A DNA stretch of 64,000 nt. Source: G965215045 sp965215045. GTDB taxonomy: Bacteria > Pseudomonadota > Gammaproteobacteria > JABABF01. A program made the translations under genes and the position numbers. How positions within the stretch are numbered: the stretch's first letter is position 1; the number at the start of each line of letters is the position of its first letter. Below, piece by piece: positions 14,289-23,177 of the stretch. The DNA lies in contig OZ244031.1 in assembly GCA_965215045.1 (NCBI GenBank), forward strand, positions 1,798,001 through 1,862,000, written 5' to 3'. Under the pieces are notes generated by a model that was not told where the DNA came from, did not search any database, and was given only the letters and a program-made list of their open reading frames with translations.

Positions 14289-16352
14289 ATGGCAAAATCC
14301 TCAAGACGCAAACAGAACAAGAACAAGAACAGGAAATCTCTTAGGACGTCTCCCCGGGCTTCCAGTGTTGCTGCCCGGGGCAATGGGGCTACACCCCGGG
14401 CCGTGCGCGCCGCTGCCAGGCTGAGTCCGGAAAACTGGCGCGCGCCCGCGTGGTATGTGATTCTCCTGGCGATATTCATCGGTTCCCCCACCCTGCTGGG
14501 CACGTACGGCCACAATTACGGGTACTCCCCGGATCTCCACATGGCTTCCGTGATCCAGGTGGGAGGTGTGGGGATTCTCGCCTTGTTCTTTTTAACCCAA
14601 GCACAACGCAGTTTTCTCTATGTTCGCCGCATGCCGGTCATGACGCCGGCGGTATTACTGCTTGCATGGGCCACCCTGTCATTGTTCTGGGCGCACAATC
14701 ACTACGAGGCCACCATCAAGCTGTTGGATTGGGGGGGGGCTGTGCTGGGTGGCCTGTTACTGGTGCATACCCTGGGGGAAGAGCGGCATGCGCGCTGGGC
14801 GGTGCTGGGAGTGTTCCTGTCAGGATGCATGTTGCTGGTGATAGGTCTTGCCCAGTACTGGTTCAATGTGGAGTGGGTGGACCAGCATGCACGGCCGGCC
14901 ATCACTTTCAACAACAAGAATATGGCAGCGCAGTACATGTTGCTGGTGATGCCGCTGGGTTTTGCCCTGGCGATGTACCGCAGGTTCCCGATATGGTGGC
15001 GAATTTTCTGCGTTTTGATCAGCCTGGGCATCATCTACTTTGTGCTGGTTTCCAATACTCGCGGTGCCATTATTGCCACCATGCTGCAAATCGTCTTGCT
15101 GGCAGTGACTTTTACTGGACTTGTTCTGTATTCCCGGGCGCATGTCCAATGGAAATACGTACTGCCGGGCATCCTCCTCCTGTTGCTGGTGCTTTTTTTC
15201 AGCATGACATTCAGCAATTACGGATTGATTGAGGGTTGGGGGAAGGTCTATAGCCGAATTTCAGCAGTGATCGAAAGAATCATACTTTTTCAAGGAGAGG
15301 TCCGTTTTGCGATCTGGAGCAATACCCTGGAGATGATTCGTGACAACCCCATTCTCGGGGTTGGCATTGGCAACTGGGTGGTGGAGTACCCGATCTACCA
15401 CCAACGCATAATGGTGGACCACCAGATGACCATGAGCATACAGCATATTAATACGCACCAGGACTACCTGGAGATCGTATCCGAACTGGGCTTGATCGGT
15501 TTTGCATGCATATTCATGATCGGGGTACAGGTCATCCGGATTTTCTGGAAGATGGCGCGCCTGATGGACGGGGATGACAGTTATATAGCTGCCGCACTGG
15601 TTTGCGGCCTCGCCGGGCTGGCGGTCAACGCCCTGGGTAGCTTCCCCTTTCAACAGCCGGCACCGGTATTTGTTTTCATGTGTTACCTGGGGTTGTTGGA
15701 TTTTTACTGGAACCGGGCCAAGGGCGCACCGCCCCTGGCGAGATTGCCGATACGCCAGGCGGCCCTGCCGTCGGCGGTAGCAGCGGGTGTTCTCTGCCTG
15801 GCATTGGTCATGTTGCATTATGCCTGGTACCAGTCAGAGATCCATTTTCGGCGCGCCACGATTGCATCGCGGGCCAACGAGGAACAGCAGATGATACTGG
15901 AGGCCGAGGAGTCGTTGCGCTGGAGCCCGGGGCGTCAAAGAATGTCCAATTTTATTGCGATGGGAAAATTACGGCGCGGTGAAAATGAACAGGCGGCGCG
16001 AGCCTTTGACAACGTGTTAGGGGCTTACCCTCACCTGATTCATACCCTGGGCAATGCCTCGATGGCGTACAACCGCTTGGGGATGAGAGAAAAAACCCTG
16101 TTGACTTTGCAGCATTTGATCGATATACGCCCGTCGCCGATGTCCTATATGCGCATGGGAGCGTTCCTGTATGGCATCGGGCAGCGTGATGCGTCCCTGG
16201 ACTACCTGCGCAAATCCCTGGGCGACGGTTGGCCGCCGCTATCCAAGGAATACGAAGGACAGGTGCGCCGGTTACTGCGCAGGGTCGAGAATGTCAAGCG
16301 GGTTGAACAGGGAGAAAAAGCGATTCCTTACGTCCTGGACCCGGCGAAATAG
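14289..16352 (+). CDS. O-antigen ligase/Wzy-family polymerase with C-terminal TPR region
   Basis: A 687-residue inner-membrane protein. A basic Arg/Lys/Asn-rich N terminus is followed by about ten to twelve hydrophobic segments between residues 50 and 500, and a large periplasmic loop containing NPILGVGIGNWVVEYPIYHQ and HINTHQDYLEIVSELGLIGF, the Wzy_C/O-antigen ligase signature. After the last membrane segment, residues 540-680 resemble tetratricopeptide repeats (ENEQAARAFDNVLGAYPH, then LGMREKTLLTLQHLID). It should polymerise or ligate lipid-linked surface glycan units in the periplasm. The ATG at 14289 is preferred to upstream codons because the basic start follows the promoter at a sensible distance. 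It is divergent from the initiating sugar transferase. Ligase versus polymerase cannot be decided from sequence. Confidence 0.85.
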   Translation: MAKSSRRKQNKNKNRKSLRTSPRASSVAARGNGATPRAVRAAARLSPENWRAPAWYVILLAIFIGSPTLLGTYGHNYGYSPDLHMASVIQVGGVGILALFFLTQAQRSFLYVRRMPVMTPAVLLLAWATLSLFWAHNHYEATIKLLDWGGAVLGGLLLVHTLGEERHARWAVLGVFLSGCMLLVIGLAQYWFNVEWVDQHARPAITFNNKNMAAQYMLLVMPLGFALAMYRRFPIWWRIFCVLISLGIIYFVLVSNTRGAIIATMLQIVLLAVTFTGLVLYSRAHVQWKYVLPGILLLLLVLFFSMTFSNYGLIEGWGKVYSRISAVIERIILFQGEVRFAIWSNTLEMIRDNPILGVGIGNWVVEYPIYHQRIMVDHQMTMSIQHINTHQDYLEIVSELGLIGFACIFMIGVQVIRIFWKMARLMDGDDSYIAAALVCGLAGLAVNALGSFPFQQPAPVFVFMCYLGLLDFYWNRAKGAPPLARLPIRQAALPSAVAAGVLCLALVMLHYAWYQSEIHFRRATIASRANEEQQMILEAEESLRWSPGRQRMSNFIAMGKLRRGENEQAARAFDNVLGAYPHLIHTLGNASMAYNRLGMREKTLLTLQHLIDIRPSPMSYMRMGAFLYGIGQRDASLDYLRKSLGDGWPPLSKEYEGQVRRLLRRVENVKRVEQGEKAIPYVLDPAK

Positions 16353-16406
16353 GACCCGGGCTGAAAATGGGGCGATACGCCCCGCACCCAGGCTGGGCAC
16401 AACGCC

Positions 16407-17387
16407 ATGGATACTGACATTTTCAATGGTGATGCAGACGGTATATGTGCGTTGCTGCAATTGCATCATGTCGAACCCCGCGACAGCCGGCTGGTCACCG
16501 GGGTTAAGCGCGACGTGGAATTGCTCTCCCGGGTGACAGTCGACGCCGGCGACCGCTTGCGCGTGCTGGATATTTCCCTGGATAAGAATCGCGAACCCTT
16601 GTTGCGCATCTTGGAGTCCGCCGGCCGGGTGTTGTACGTGGACCATCACTACGCCGGGGAGATACCTGTACATGCTTCCCTGCAGGCACTGATCGACACT
16701 TCTCCGGAAGTGTGCACCAGCCTGTTGGTTAACGGGCATCTCAAGGGGGCGTTCGCCGGCTGGGCGGTCGTGGGTGCCTACGGCGACAACCTGGGAACGG
16801 CTGCCGGTGCCCTGGGGCGCAGCCTGGGACTCGGGGAGCAGCAGATGCGGACCCTGCAATCCCTGGGAATTTACATCAATTACAACAGTTACGGCGCGCG
16901 GCTTGAAGACTTGTATTTTCCTCCCGATGAACTGTTCAGTCTGCTCTCTGCCTACGCGGACCCGGGAGACTTTCTGCGTGAAGATACGCGGGTTTTCGCC
17001 CGCTTGGAGCAGGGCTACCGGGAGGACCTGGAACAGGCGGAAGCCATTCGCGCGCATCGCGGCAGCGTGGCCGGTGCCACGGTCTACCTGCTGCCGACCG
17101 CGGCCTGGGCGCGCCGGGTGGGCGCGGTATTCGGCAACCTGCTCAGCAATCGCAATCCTGCTTGCGCGCATGCCATTGTCATGGAACTGGAAGACGGTGG
17201 CTGGCTGGTCAGCGTGCGTGCGCCCCGGGAAAAGCTGCAGGGTGCCGATGTATTGTGCCGCGCCTTTCCCACCGGCGGCGGCCGTGCCGGTGCCGCCGGC
17301 ATCAATCGTCTGCCGCGGGAGATGCTGGAAGAATTTATTGCCGCCTTCGTGCGGCAGTACGGAGATGCTCAGCGCGGTGCGTCGTAG
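16407..17387 (+). CDS. DHH-family phosphoesterase
   Basis: A 326-residue protein with the metal-binding motifs of DHH phosphoesterases: FNGDADG at residues 6-12 (motif I), VLDISL (motif II) and VDHH near residue 93 (motif III, the DHH signature), followed by GAYGDN. A C-terminal DHHA1-like part contains GGGRAGAAGINRLP, the glycine-rich phosphate/nucleic acid contact. Family members cleave phosphodiester bonds in nanoRNA, cyclic dinucleotides or single-stranded DNA; this one is shorter than RecJ and nearer in size to NrnA. Its last 19 bp overlap the 3' end of cfa on the other strand, so the two are convergent. The exact substrate is not known. Confidence 0.8.
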   Translation: MDTDIFNGDADGICALLQLHHVEPRDSRLVTGVKRDVELLSRVTVDAGDRLRVLDISLDKNREPLLRILESAGRVLYVDHHYAGEIPVHASLQALIDTSPEVCTSLLVNGHLKGAFAGWAVVGAYGDNLGTAAGALGRSLGLGEQQMRTLQSLGIYINYNSYGARLEDLYFPPDELFSLLSAYADPGDFLREDTRVFARLEQGYREDLEQAEAIRAHRGSVAGATVYLLPTAAWARRVGAVFGNLLSNRNPACAHAIVMELEDGGWLVSVRAPREKLQGADVLCRAFPTGGGRAGAAGINRLPREMLEEFIAAFVRQYGDAQRGAS

Positions 17388-18487
17388 CGTCCGGTGCGGC
17401 GTCCCGATGACAACACGAGCTGCCACAACTGGTTGGTGCGCGAGCGGAATGCACCGGCGCAGGACAACAGGTAATACTCCCAGGTGCGGACAAAACGTTC
17501 GTCGCATTCATCGCCGAGTTGGTCCATGCTGCGGCGAAAATTCTCCTGCCATGCCATCAGGGTGTGATCGTAATCCGCACCAAAATTCTGCAGGTCTTCG
17601 ACCAGGAAAAAACCTTCGCAAGCCCTGCCGATCTGCGCCAGCGAAGGCAGCATGGAATTGGGAAAAATGTATTTTGCAATCCACGGGTCGGTGATGGTGC
17701 GGGAGGTGGAGGAGCCGATGGTATGCAGCAGGAACAGGCCGTCATCCTTGAGTGCCTTGCGCATCACGCGCATGTAAGTGCGGTAGTTCTTAAAACCCAC
17801 GTGTTCGAACATGCCAATGGAATACCCGCGGTCAAACGAGCCCTGCAACTGCCGATAATCCTGCAAGTGGATGGTAACGGGCAATCCCTGGCACAACTCG
17901 CGCGCGTGCTCGGCCTGTGCACTCGACACGGTGTACCCGGTCACGGCAACATCGTAATTTTCGACAGCGAAACGCGCGGCACCTCCCCAGCCGCAACCGA
18001 CATCCAGTACCTTCATGCCGGGCCGCAACATCAGCTTGTCAAAAACCAGGCGCAGTTTCGCCTCTTGGGCGTCGTCGAGATTCGTTGCATCTTTCCAGTG
18101 CCCGCAGCTGTACATCATGCGCGAGTCAAGCATGCAGCGGAAGATGCGCTTGTCCAGGTCGTAATGATGTTGGCCCACCCGGAAGGCGCGCGCTGCTTTC
18201 TGCAGGTTGAGCAGTGCCGAGAAGACCAGGTTGCGCAGGTGGAACACGGACCCGGTGCGGTGCTGTAACTCGGCCCGCAGGGTGCGTGTGAAAAATTCAT
18301 CCAGTTGCTCGCAGTCCCACCAGCCGTCCATGTATGCCTCTCCCAGGCCCAGGGTCCCGGAACACAGGAGCCTGCGGTACAGTCGCCGGTCGTGCACGCG
18401 AATATCCCAGGGGCGGGTGCCGTTGATGCGCACGTCAGCGGGCTCCAGCATGCGCCGGTAGCGGGCTTCCAACTGCTGGCCCAACAT
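17369..18487 (-). CDS. cfa: Cyclopropane-fatty-acyl-phospholipid synthase
   Basis: A 372-residue SAM-dependent enzyme that adds a methylene bridge to unsaturated acyl chains of membrane phospholipids, protecting against acid and stress in stationary phase. The N-terminal region with GEAYMDGWWDCEQLDEFF is the lipid-binding part. The methyltransferase fold shows HYDLDKRIFRCMLDSRMMYS, VLDVGCGWGG (SAM-binding loop), SIGMFEHVGFKNY with catalytic Glu/His, and HTIGSS. The length is close to E. coli Cfa (382). It stands alone, convergent with the DHH gene (19-bp overlap of 3' ends). The start is the ATG at 18487, where the family's N terminus begins. Confidence 0.93.
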   Translation of the reverse strand: MLGQQLEARYRRMLEPADVRINGTRPWDIRVHDRRLYRRLLCSGTLGLGEAYMDGWWDCEQLDEFFTRTLRAELQHRTGSVFHLRNLVFSALLNLQKAARAFRVGQHHYDLDKRIFRCMLDSRMMYSCGHWKDATNLDDAQEAKLRLVFDKLMLRPGMKVLDVGCGWGGAARFAVENYDVAVTGYTVSSAQAEHARELCQGLPVTIHLQDYRQLQGSFDRGYSIGMFEHVGFKNYRTYMRVMRKALKDDGLFLLHTIGSSTSRTITDPWIAKYIFPNSMLPSLAQIGRACEGFFLVEDLQNFGADYDHTLMAWQENFRRSMDQLGDECDERFVRTWEYYLLSCAGAFRSRTNQLWQLVLSSGRRTGRYDAPR

Positions 18488-18565
18488 GTTGCGACTAGGC
18501 AGTGGATATTGCGCATCCTGCCGTTCGGAGGCACTGTCGCGCCGGCTGCGCCAAACCGTGATGTG

Positions 18566-18641
18566 TGGCTCCGCCTGCTGGGCTCGAACCAGCGACCCGA
18601 TGATTAACAGTCATCTGCTCTACCAACTGAGCTAAGGCGGA
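18566..18641 (-). tRNA. tRNA-Asn (GUU)
   Basis: A 76-nt cloverleaf on the minus strand. The acceptor stem TCCGCCT pairs with AGGCGGA, the anticodon loop contains GTT, the T-arm has GGTTCGAGCC, the discriminator is G and CCA is encoded. It lies between cfa and uvrB. Confidence 0.95.
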
Positions 18642-18816
18642 AGAAATTCACCCGCATATTAATTCAGAAGCCCAAGCCGGTCAATCAGATACGAGGCTGC
18701 ACCACGAAACCCGGCAATGTTTTGCAAGTCCGGACCGTGCCCGGTTTGCGGCCGGAGCGTGTCGCGGAAACCGGGCGGTTTCTCATATTGCGCCGCGGTT
18801 ATATACAATAAAAAAC

Positions 18817-20916
18817 ATGCCAGTTGCATCACAGCGTCGAGACAGTCGCCAGCGCGCGCCAGTGCCAGCGGCAAGGCAGCGCAAGTTCAAGGTCGAGGCC
18901 CCCTTTAGGCCGGCCGGTGACCAGGCGTCGGCAATTCGTCGGCTGGCCACGGGCCTGGGAGACGGGCTGCATTCCCAGGTCCTGCTGGGAGTGACTGGCT
19001 CGGGCAAAACCTACACCGTTGCCAAGCTGGTCGAGCGCGTGCAGCGCCCCACCCTGGTGATGGCACCCAACAAGACGCTGGCGGCCCAGCTGTACGGGGA
19101 GTTCCGGCAGTTTTTCCCACACAATGCGGTCGAGTATTTCGTCTCCTACTACGATTATTACCAGCCCGAGGCGTACGTGCCTTCCTCGGACACCTACATA
19201 GAAAAGGATGCTTCGATCAACGAGCACATCGAACAGATGCGCCTGTCGGCGACCAAGGCATTGCTGGAACGGAAGGACACGCTGGTCGTGGCCACCGTCT
19301 CGGCGATTTACGGTATCGGTGCCCCGGAGAGTTACCTCAAGATGGTGCTGCACCTGGTGCGCGGCGAGGAGCTCGACCGGCAAAAGGTCTTGCGCCGCCT
19401 GGCCGAACTGCAATACACCCGCAACGACATGGAATTTCATCGCGGCACGTACCGCGTGCGCGGAGAAGTCATCGACGTGTTTCCGGCGGAATCGGCGGAG
19501 GCGGCGATTCGCATTACGTTGTTTGACCGGGAACTGGAGAGCATCGCGTTTTTTGATCCCTTGACGGGTGAGGTCTTGCGCGAGGTTCCGCGGGTGACGA
19601 TCTATCCCAAGACGCACTATGTCACGCCCAGGGACCAGCTGCTCGCGACCCTGGAACAGGTCGAAGGGGACCTGGAACAGCGGCTTGCGGAACTGAAGGC
19701 CGCCGACAAGCTGCTGGAGGCGCAGCGGCTGGAACAGCGCACCCGTTTCGACCTGGAGATGATCCGCGAACTGGGCTATTGCACCGGCATTGAAAATTAT
19801 TCCCGTTACCTGTCGGGCCGGGCCCCGGGCGAGCCGCCGCCGACCCTGTTTGACTACTTGTCACAAGACACCCTGGTGGTGGTCGATGAATCGCACGTGG
19901 CGGTGCCGCAGATCGGCGGCATGTACCGGGGCGATCGCTCGCGCAAGGAAACGCTGGTGGAATACGGCTTCCGTCTGCCCTCGGCCCTGGATAACCGGCC
20001 GTTGCGTTTCGATGAATGGGAGGCCTGTGTGCACCAGGCGATCTTCGTCTCGGCCACCCCGGCCCGTTATGAAATAGAACACGCGGGCCAGGTCGTGGAG
20101 CAGGTGGTGCGGCCCACCGGGCTGGTGGACCCGAAGGTCGAGGTGCGCCCGGTCGCAGGCCAGGTCGACGACCTGATGTCGGAAGTGCGGCGCCGGGCCG
20201 AACAAAACGAACGCAGCCTGGTGACCACCCTGACCAAGCGCATGGCCGAGGATCTGAGCGAATACCTGGATGAACACGGTATCCGGGTGCGTTACCTGCA
20301 CTCGGACATTAACACCGTCGAACGGGTAGAGATTATTCGCGATCTGCGCCTGGGACATTTTGACGTGCTGGTCGGGATTAACCTGTTGCGTGAGGGTTTG
20401 GACATGCCGGAGGTTTCCCTGGTGGCCATCCTGGATGCCGATCGCGAGGGTTACCTGCGTTCAGAAAGCTCCCTGATTCAAACCATGGGTCGTGCTGCAC
20501 GCAATGTCAACGGCGCGGTCATTCTCTATGCTGAACGCATCACCGACTCGATGCGGCGGGCGATGGCCGAGACGGAACGCCGGCGCAAGAAACAGCTGGC
20601 TTACAACAAGAAGCACGGCATCCGTCCGCGCACGGTGCAACGCGAGGTCACGGACATCATGGAGGGTGCCCGGGTGGCACCTGGACGCGGTGCCAAACGC
20701 GGCAAGGGGAGGCGGGGTGCCGCGGTCGCCGGGGGCGGCATTGTCGACGAGGCGAGTCGCCTCGCCAGCCTGCCGGCCGCAGAGCTGGGACGGGAGCTCC
20801 GGCGCCTGGAAGAGACAATGTATGAGCATGCGGCCAACCTGGAGTTCGAGGAGGCGGCCCGGTTGCGCGACACGTTGGCCGAGGTGCGTGAGCGCGCTTT
20901 CGTAGACCCGCGCTGA
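18817..20916 (+). CDS. uvrB: Excinuclease ABC subunit B
   Basis: A 699-residue DNA-repair helicase-like protein that, loaded by UvrA, verifies lesions and recruits UvrC for dual incision. Visible are Walker A GVTGSGKT (residue about 67), the beta-hairpin region YYDYYQPEAYVPSSDTYIEK, the DESH box VVVDESHV, helicase motifs GLDMPEVSLVAILDADREG and QTMGRAARN, and a C-terminal UVR coiled-coil domain (EETMYEHAANLEFEEAARLR) that binds UvrC. A basic low-complexity insert (RGAKRGKGRRG) precedes the UVR domain. No Shine-Dalgarno sequence precedes the ATG. A TACAAT box (18804-18809) ends only eight bases upstream, so the mRNA may be leaderless. The gene stands alone between two tRNA genes. Confidence 0.97.
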   Translation: MPVASQRRDSRQRAPVPAARQRKFKVEAPFRPAGDQASAIRRLATGLGDGLHSQVLLGVTGSGKTYTVAKLVERVQRPTLVMAPNKTLAAQLYGEFRQFFPHNAVEYFVSYYDYYQPEAYVPSSDTYIEKDASINEHIEQMRLSATKALLERKDTLVVATVSAIYGIGAPESYLKMVLHLVRGEELDRQKVLRRLAELQYTRNDMEFHRGTYRVRGEVIDVFPAESAEAAIRITLFDRELESIAFFDPLTGEVLREVPRVTIYPKTHYVTPRDQLLATLEQVEGDLEQRLAELKAADKLLEAQRLEQRTRFDLEMIRELGYCTGIENYSRYLSGRAPGEPPPTLFDYLSQDTLVVVDESHVAVPQIGGMYRGDRSRKETLVEYGFRLPSALDNRPLRFDEWEACVHQAIFVSATPARYEIEHAGQVVEQVVRPTGLVDPKVEVRPVAGQVDDLMSEVRRRAEQNERSLVTTLTKRMAEDLSEYLDEHGIRVRYLHSDINTVERVEIIRDLRLGHFDVLVGINLLREGLDMPEVSLVAILDADREGYLRSESSLIQTMGRAARNVNGAVILYAERITDSMRRAMAETERRRKKQLAYNKKHGIRPRTVQREVTDIMEGARVAPGRGAKRGKGRRGAAVAGGGIVDEASRLASLPAAELGRELRRLEETMYEHAANLEFEEAARLRDTLAEVRERAFVDPR

Positions 20917-20927
20917 GAAAACCCTGC

Positions 20928-21022
20928 CCGGCATTCCGTGCCCGTTGCTGTCCCGGAATCCTGCACGGGTTCCAGGCCCCGGCATTCCGTGCCCGTTGGC
21001 GTTCTGCACGGGTTCCAGGCCC
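20928..21022 (+). repeat. Two-copy tandem repeat with internal inverted repeat downstream of uvrB
   Basis: Two copies (20928-20978 and 20979-21022) share CCGGCATTCCGTGCCCGTTG at one end and CTGCACGGGTTCCAGGCC at the other, with a variable middle. Within each, CCGTGC and GCACGG can pair into a stem-loop. No T-run follows, so this is not an ordinary terminator. Confidence 0.75.
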
Positions 21023-21074
21023 CGGGTGTTCCGCAAGACTTTATAATAGCCAGTGCCCGGGGGGCGCATCCAAA

Positions 21075-21151
21075 GGCGCGTAGCTCAGACCGGTTAGAGC
21101 ACCACCTTGACATGGTGGGGGTCGTTGGTTCGAATCCAATCGCGCCTACCA
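21075..21151 (+). tRNA. tRNA-Val (GAC)
   Basis: A 77-nt cloverleaf with acceptor stem GGCGCGT/CGCGCCT region, anticodon stem CCACC/GGTGG around loop TTGACAT (anticodon GAC), T-arm GGTTCGAATCC and encoded CCA. A TATAAT (21042-21047) lies about 28 bp upstream and may be its -10 box. Confidence 0.95.
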
Positions 21152-21217
21152 ATTTGGCACCGCCGGGAGTCATGTTCATCCCGTGTTCGACGATACCCAG
21201 TACACCGATGCGCAACC

Positions 21218-23119
21218 ATGCCTGAGATCACCCTGCCGGACGGCAGCTGCCGGGCGTACCCCGGGCCGGTCAGTGCGCTGCAGGTAGCCCGGGAAATCGG
21301 CGAGGGACTGGCCCGGGCGACGGTCGCTGCGCTGTGGAACGGGCAGATGGCCGATGCCGCGGACCCCGTGGACCGGGATGCGGAATTGCGCTTGATTACC
21401 GCGCAAGACCCGGAGGCACTGGAAATCATCCGCCATTCCTGCGCCCATCTCCTGGGGCAGGCGATCAAGCAGTTATACCCGGAGGCCTGCATGGTGATCG
21501 GCCCGGTCATCGAGGATGGCTTCTATTACGACATTGCCCGCCAGGAGCCATTCACCCCGCAGGACCTGGAACGGCTGCAGGAAAAAATGGCGGAGTTGAT
21601 CGCCCAGGAATACGACGTGATCAAGAAGATGACCCCGCGCGAGGAGGTGGTGCGCATTTTTCGCGAGCGCGGCGAAAGCTACAAGGTGCGACTCGTGGAG
21701 GAAATGCCGCCGGAAGTGCGTGAAATGGGTCTCTATTACCACCAGGAATACATTGATATGTGCCGCGGCCCGCACGTGCCCAACACCCGTTTTCTCAAGG
21801 CGTTCCAGTTGAGTCATGTCTCCGGGGCCTACTGGAAGGGGGATTCCAGCAACGAGATGCTGCAACGCATTTACGGCACTGCCTGGCCTGACCACAAGCA
21901 GTTGCGCGCTTATCTGCATCGCCGGGAAGAGGCGGAGAAACGCGACCATCGCCGCCTCGGGAAACAGTTGGACCTGTTTCATTTCCGCGAGGAATCTCCC
22001 GGCATGGTGTTCTGGCACCCGCGTGGCTGGACACTTTTCCGGCTGGTCGAGGAGTACATGCGAGGCAAGGGGGCCCGGGATTACCAGGAGGTGCATACCC
22101 CGCAATTGCTGGAACGCAGCCTGTGGGAGCGTTCCGGGCACTGGGACAAGTTCGGCGAGATGATTTTTTCCACCACCTCGGAAAAGCGCGACTACGCGAT
22201 CAAGCCCATGAACTGCCCCGCGCACATCCAGATTTTCAATCACGGTCTGCGCAGTTACCGGGACCTGCCGCTGCGCCTGGCCGAGTTCGGCGTCGTGCAC
22301 CGCAACGAGCCTTCCGGCACGTTGCACGGCTTGCTGCGGGCGCGCCGCTTTACCCAGGATGACGCCCATGTCTTTTGCCGCGAGGAACAATTGCGCCCGG
22401 AGATGGAACGCCTCTTCGACCTGGTGTTTTCGGTGTACTCGGATTTCGGCTTTGACTCGGTATCCCTGGGGTTTTCCACCCGGCCCGAACGGCGCGTCGG
22501 GGAGGATGCCCTCTGGGACCACAGCGAGCAGGTACTGGAGGAGTCGCTGCGCCATCGCGGGCTGGACTTCAGCGTGCACCCGGGCGAGGGTGCCTTTTAC
22601 GGTCCCAAGATCGAGTTCACCCTGCACGATAGCATTGGCAGGGCATGGCAGTGCGGCACGATTCAACTGGATTTCTCCATGCCCCGGCAACTGGGTGCCC
22701 GCTACGTGGACGAGGATGGGGAGCGGCGCGCCCCGGTGATGATCCACCGCGCGGTGCTGGGTTCCCTGGAACGTTTCATCGGCATCCTGCTGGAACATCA
22801 TGCCGGTGCCCTGCCATCCTGGCTGGCCCCGGTCCAGGTGACGGTGCTGAATATTACCGATCGGCAGCGCCAGTACGCGCTGCAGGTGCTGGATGCCCTG
22901 CGCGATGCGGGATTGCGCGCGGAGGCCGACTTGAGAAACGAGAAAATCGGGCTTAAAATCCGCGAACATTCCCAGCAGAAACTACCATGGTTGCTGGTCG
23001 TGGGCGACCGGGAAATGGAACGCCGAGAGGTCGCCGTGCGGCAGCGGGGCGGGAAAGACTTGGGAGCGAAGACGGTGGAGGCTTTTATCGGGATGTTGCA
23101 AGAAGAGGCAGGCCGGTGA
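21218..23119 (+). CDS. thrS: Threonyl-tRNA synthetase
   Basis: A 633-residue class II synthetase (E. coli 642) charging tRNA-Thr. It has an N-terminal TGS domain (MPEITLPDGS), the editing domain with HSCAHLLGQAIKQLYP and the Cys/His zinc and editing residues (DMCRGPHVPNT), then catalytic motif 1 (YMRGKGARDYQEVHTP), motif 2 (RNEPSGTLHGLLRARRFTQD) and motif 3 (VLGSLERFIGILLEH), and the anticodon-binding domain at the C terminus (ADLRNEKIGLKIREHS). The ATG at 21218 is chosen because the TGS domain starts there; upstream in-frame codons overlap tRNA-Val. It heads the thrS-infC-rpmI-rplT-pheST-ihfA cluster. In E. coli ThrRS represses its own translation; I cannot confirm the operator here. Confidence 0.97.
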   Translation: MPEITLPDGSCRAYPGPVSALQVAREIGEGLARATVAALWNGQMADAADPVDRDAELRLITAQDPEALEIIRHSCAHLLGQAIKQLYPEACMVIGPVIEDGFYYDIARQEPFTPQDLERLQEKMAELIAQEYDVIKKMTPREEVVRIFRERGESYKVRLVEEMPPEVREMGLYYHQEYIDMCRGPHVPNTRFLKAFQLSHVSGAYWKGDSSNEMLQRIYGTAWPDHKQLRAYLHRREEAEKRDHRRLGKQLDLFHFREESPGMVFWHPRGWTLFRLVEEYMRGKGARDYQEVHTPQLLERSLWERSGHWDKFGEMIFSTTSEKRDYAIKPMNCPAHIQIFNHGLRSYRDLPLRLAEFGVVHRNEPSGTLHGLLRARRFTQDDAHVFCREEQLRPEMERLFDLVFSVYSDFGFDSVSLGFSTRPERRVGEDALWDHSEQVLEESLRHRGLDFSVHPGEGAFYGPKIEFTLHDSIGRAWQCGTIQLDFSMPRQLGARYVDEDGERRAPVMIHRAVLGSLERFIGILLEHHAGALPSWLAPVQVTVLNITDRQRQYALQVLDALRDAGLRAEADLRNEKIGLKIREHSQQKLPWLLVVGDREMERREVAVRQRGGKDLGAKTVEAFIGMLQEEAGR

Positions 23120-23177
23120 ATTTTTCGGTGCTTTGGTGTCATAATAAACGCAGCGTGTAAGCAGAGGGGACGCAGAA

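Noticed and set aside
20928..21022. Terminator for uvrB
   Set aside because: Stem-loops are possible, but no T-run follows either of the two copies.
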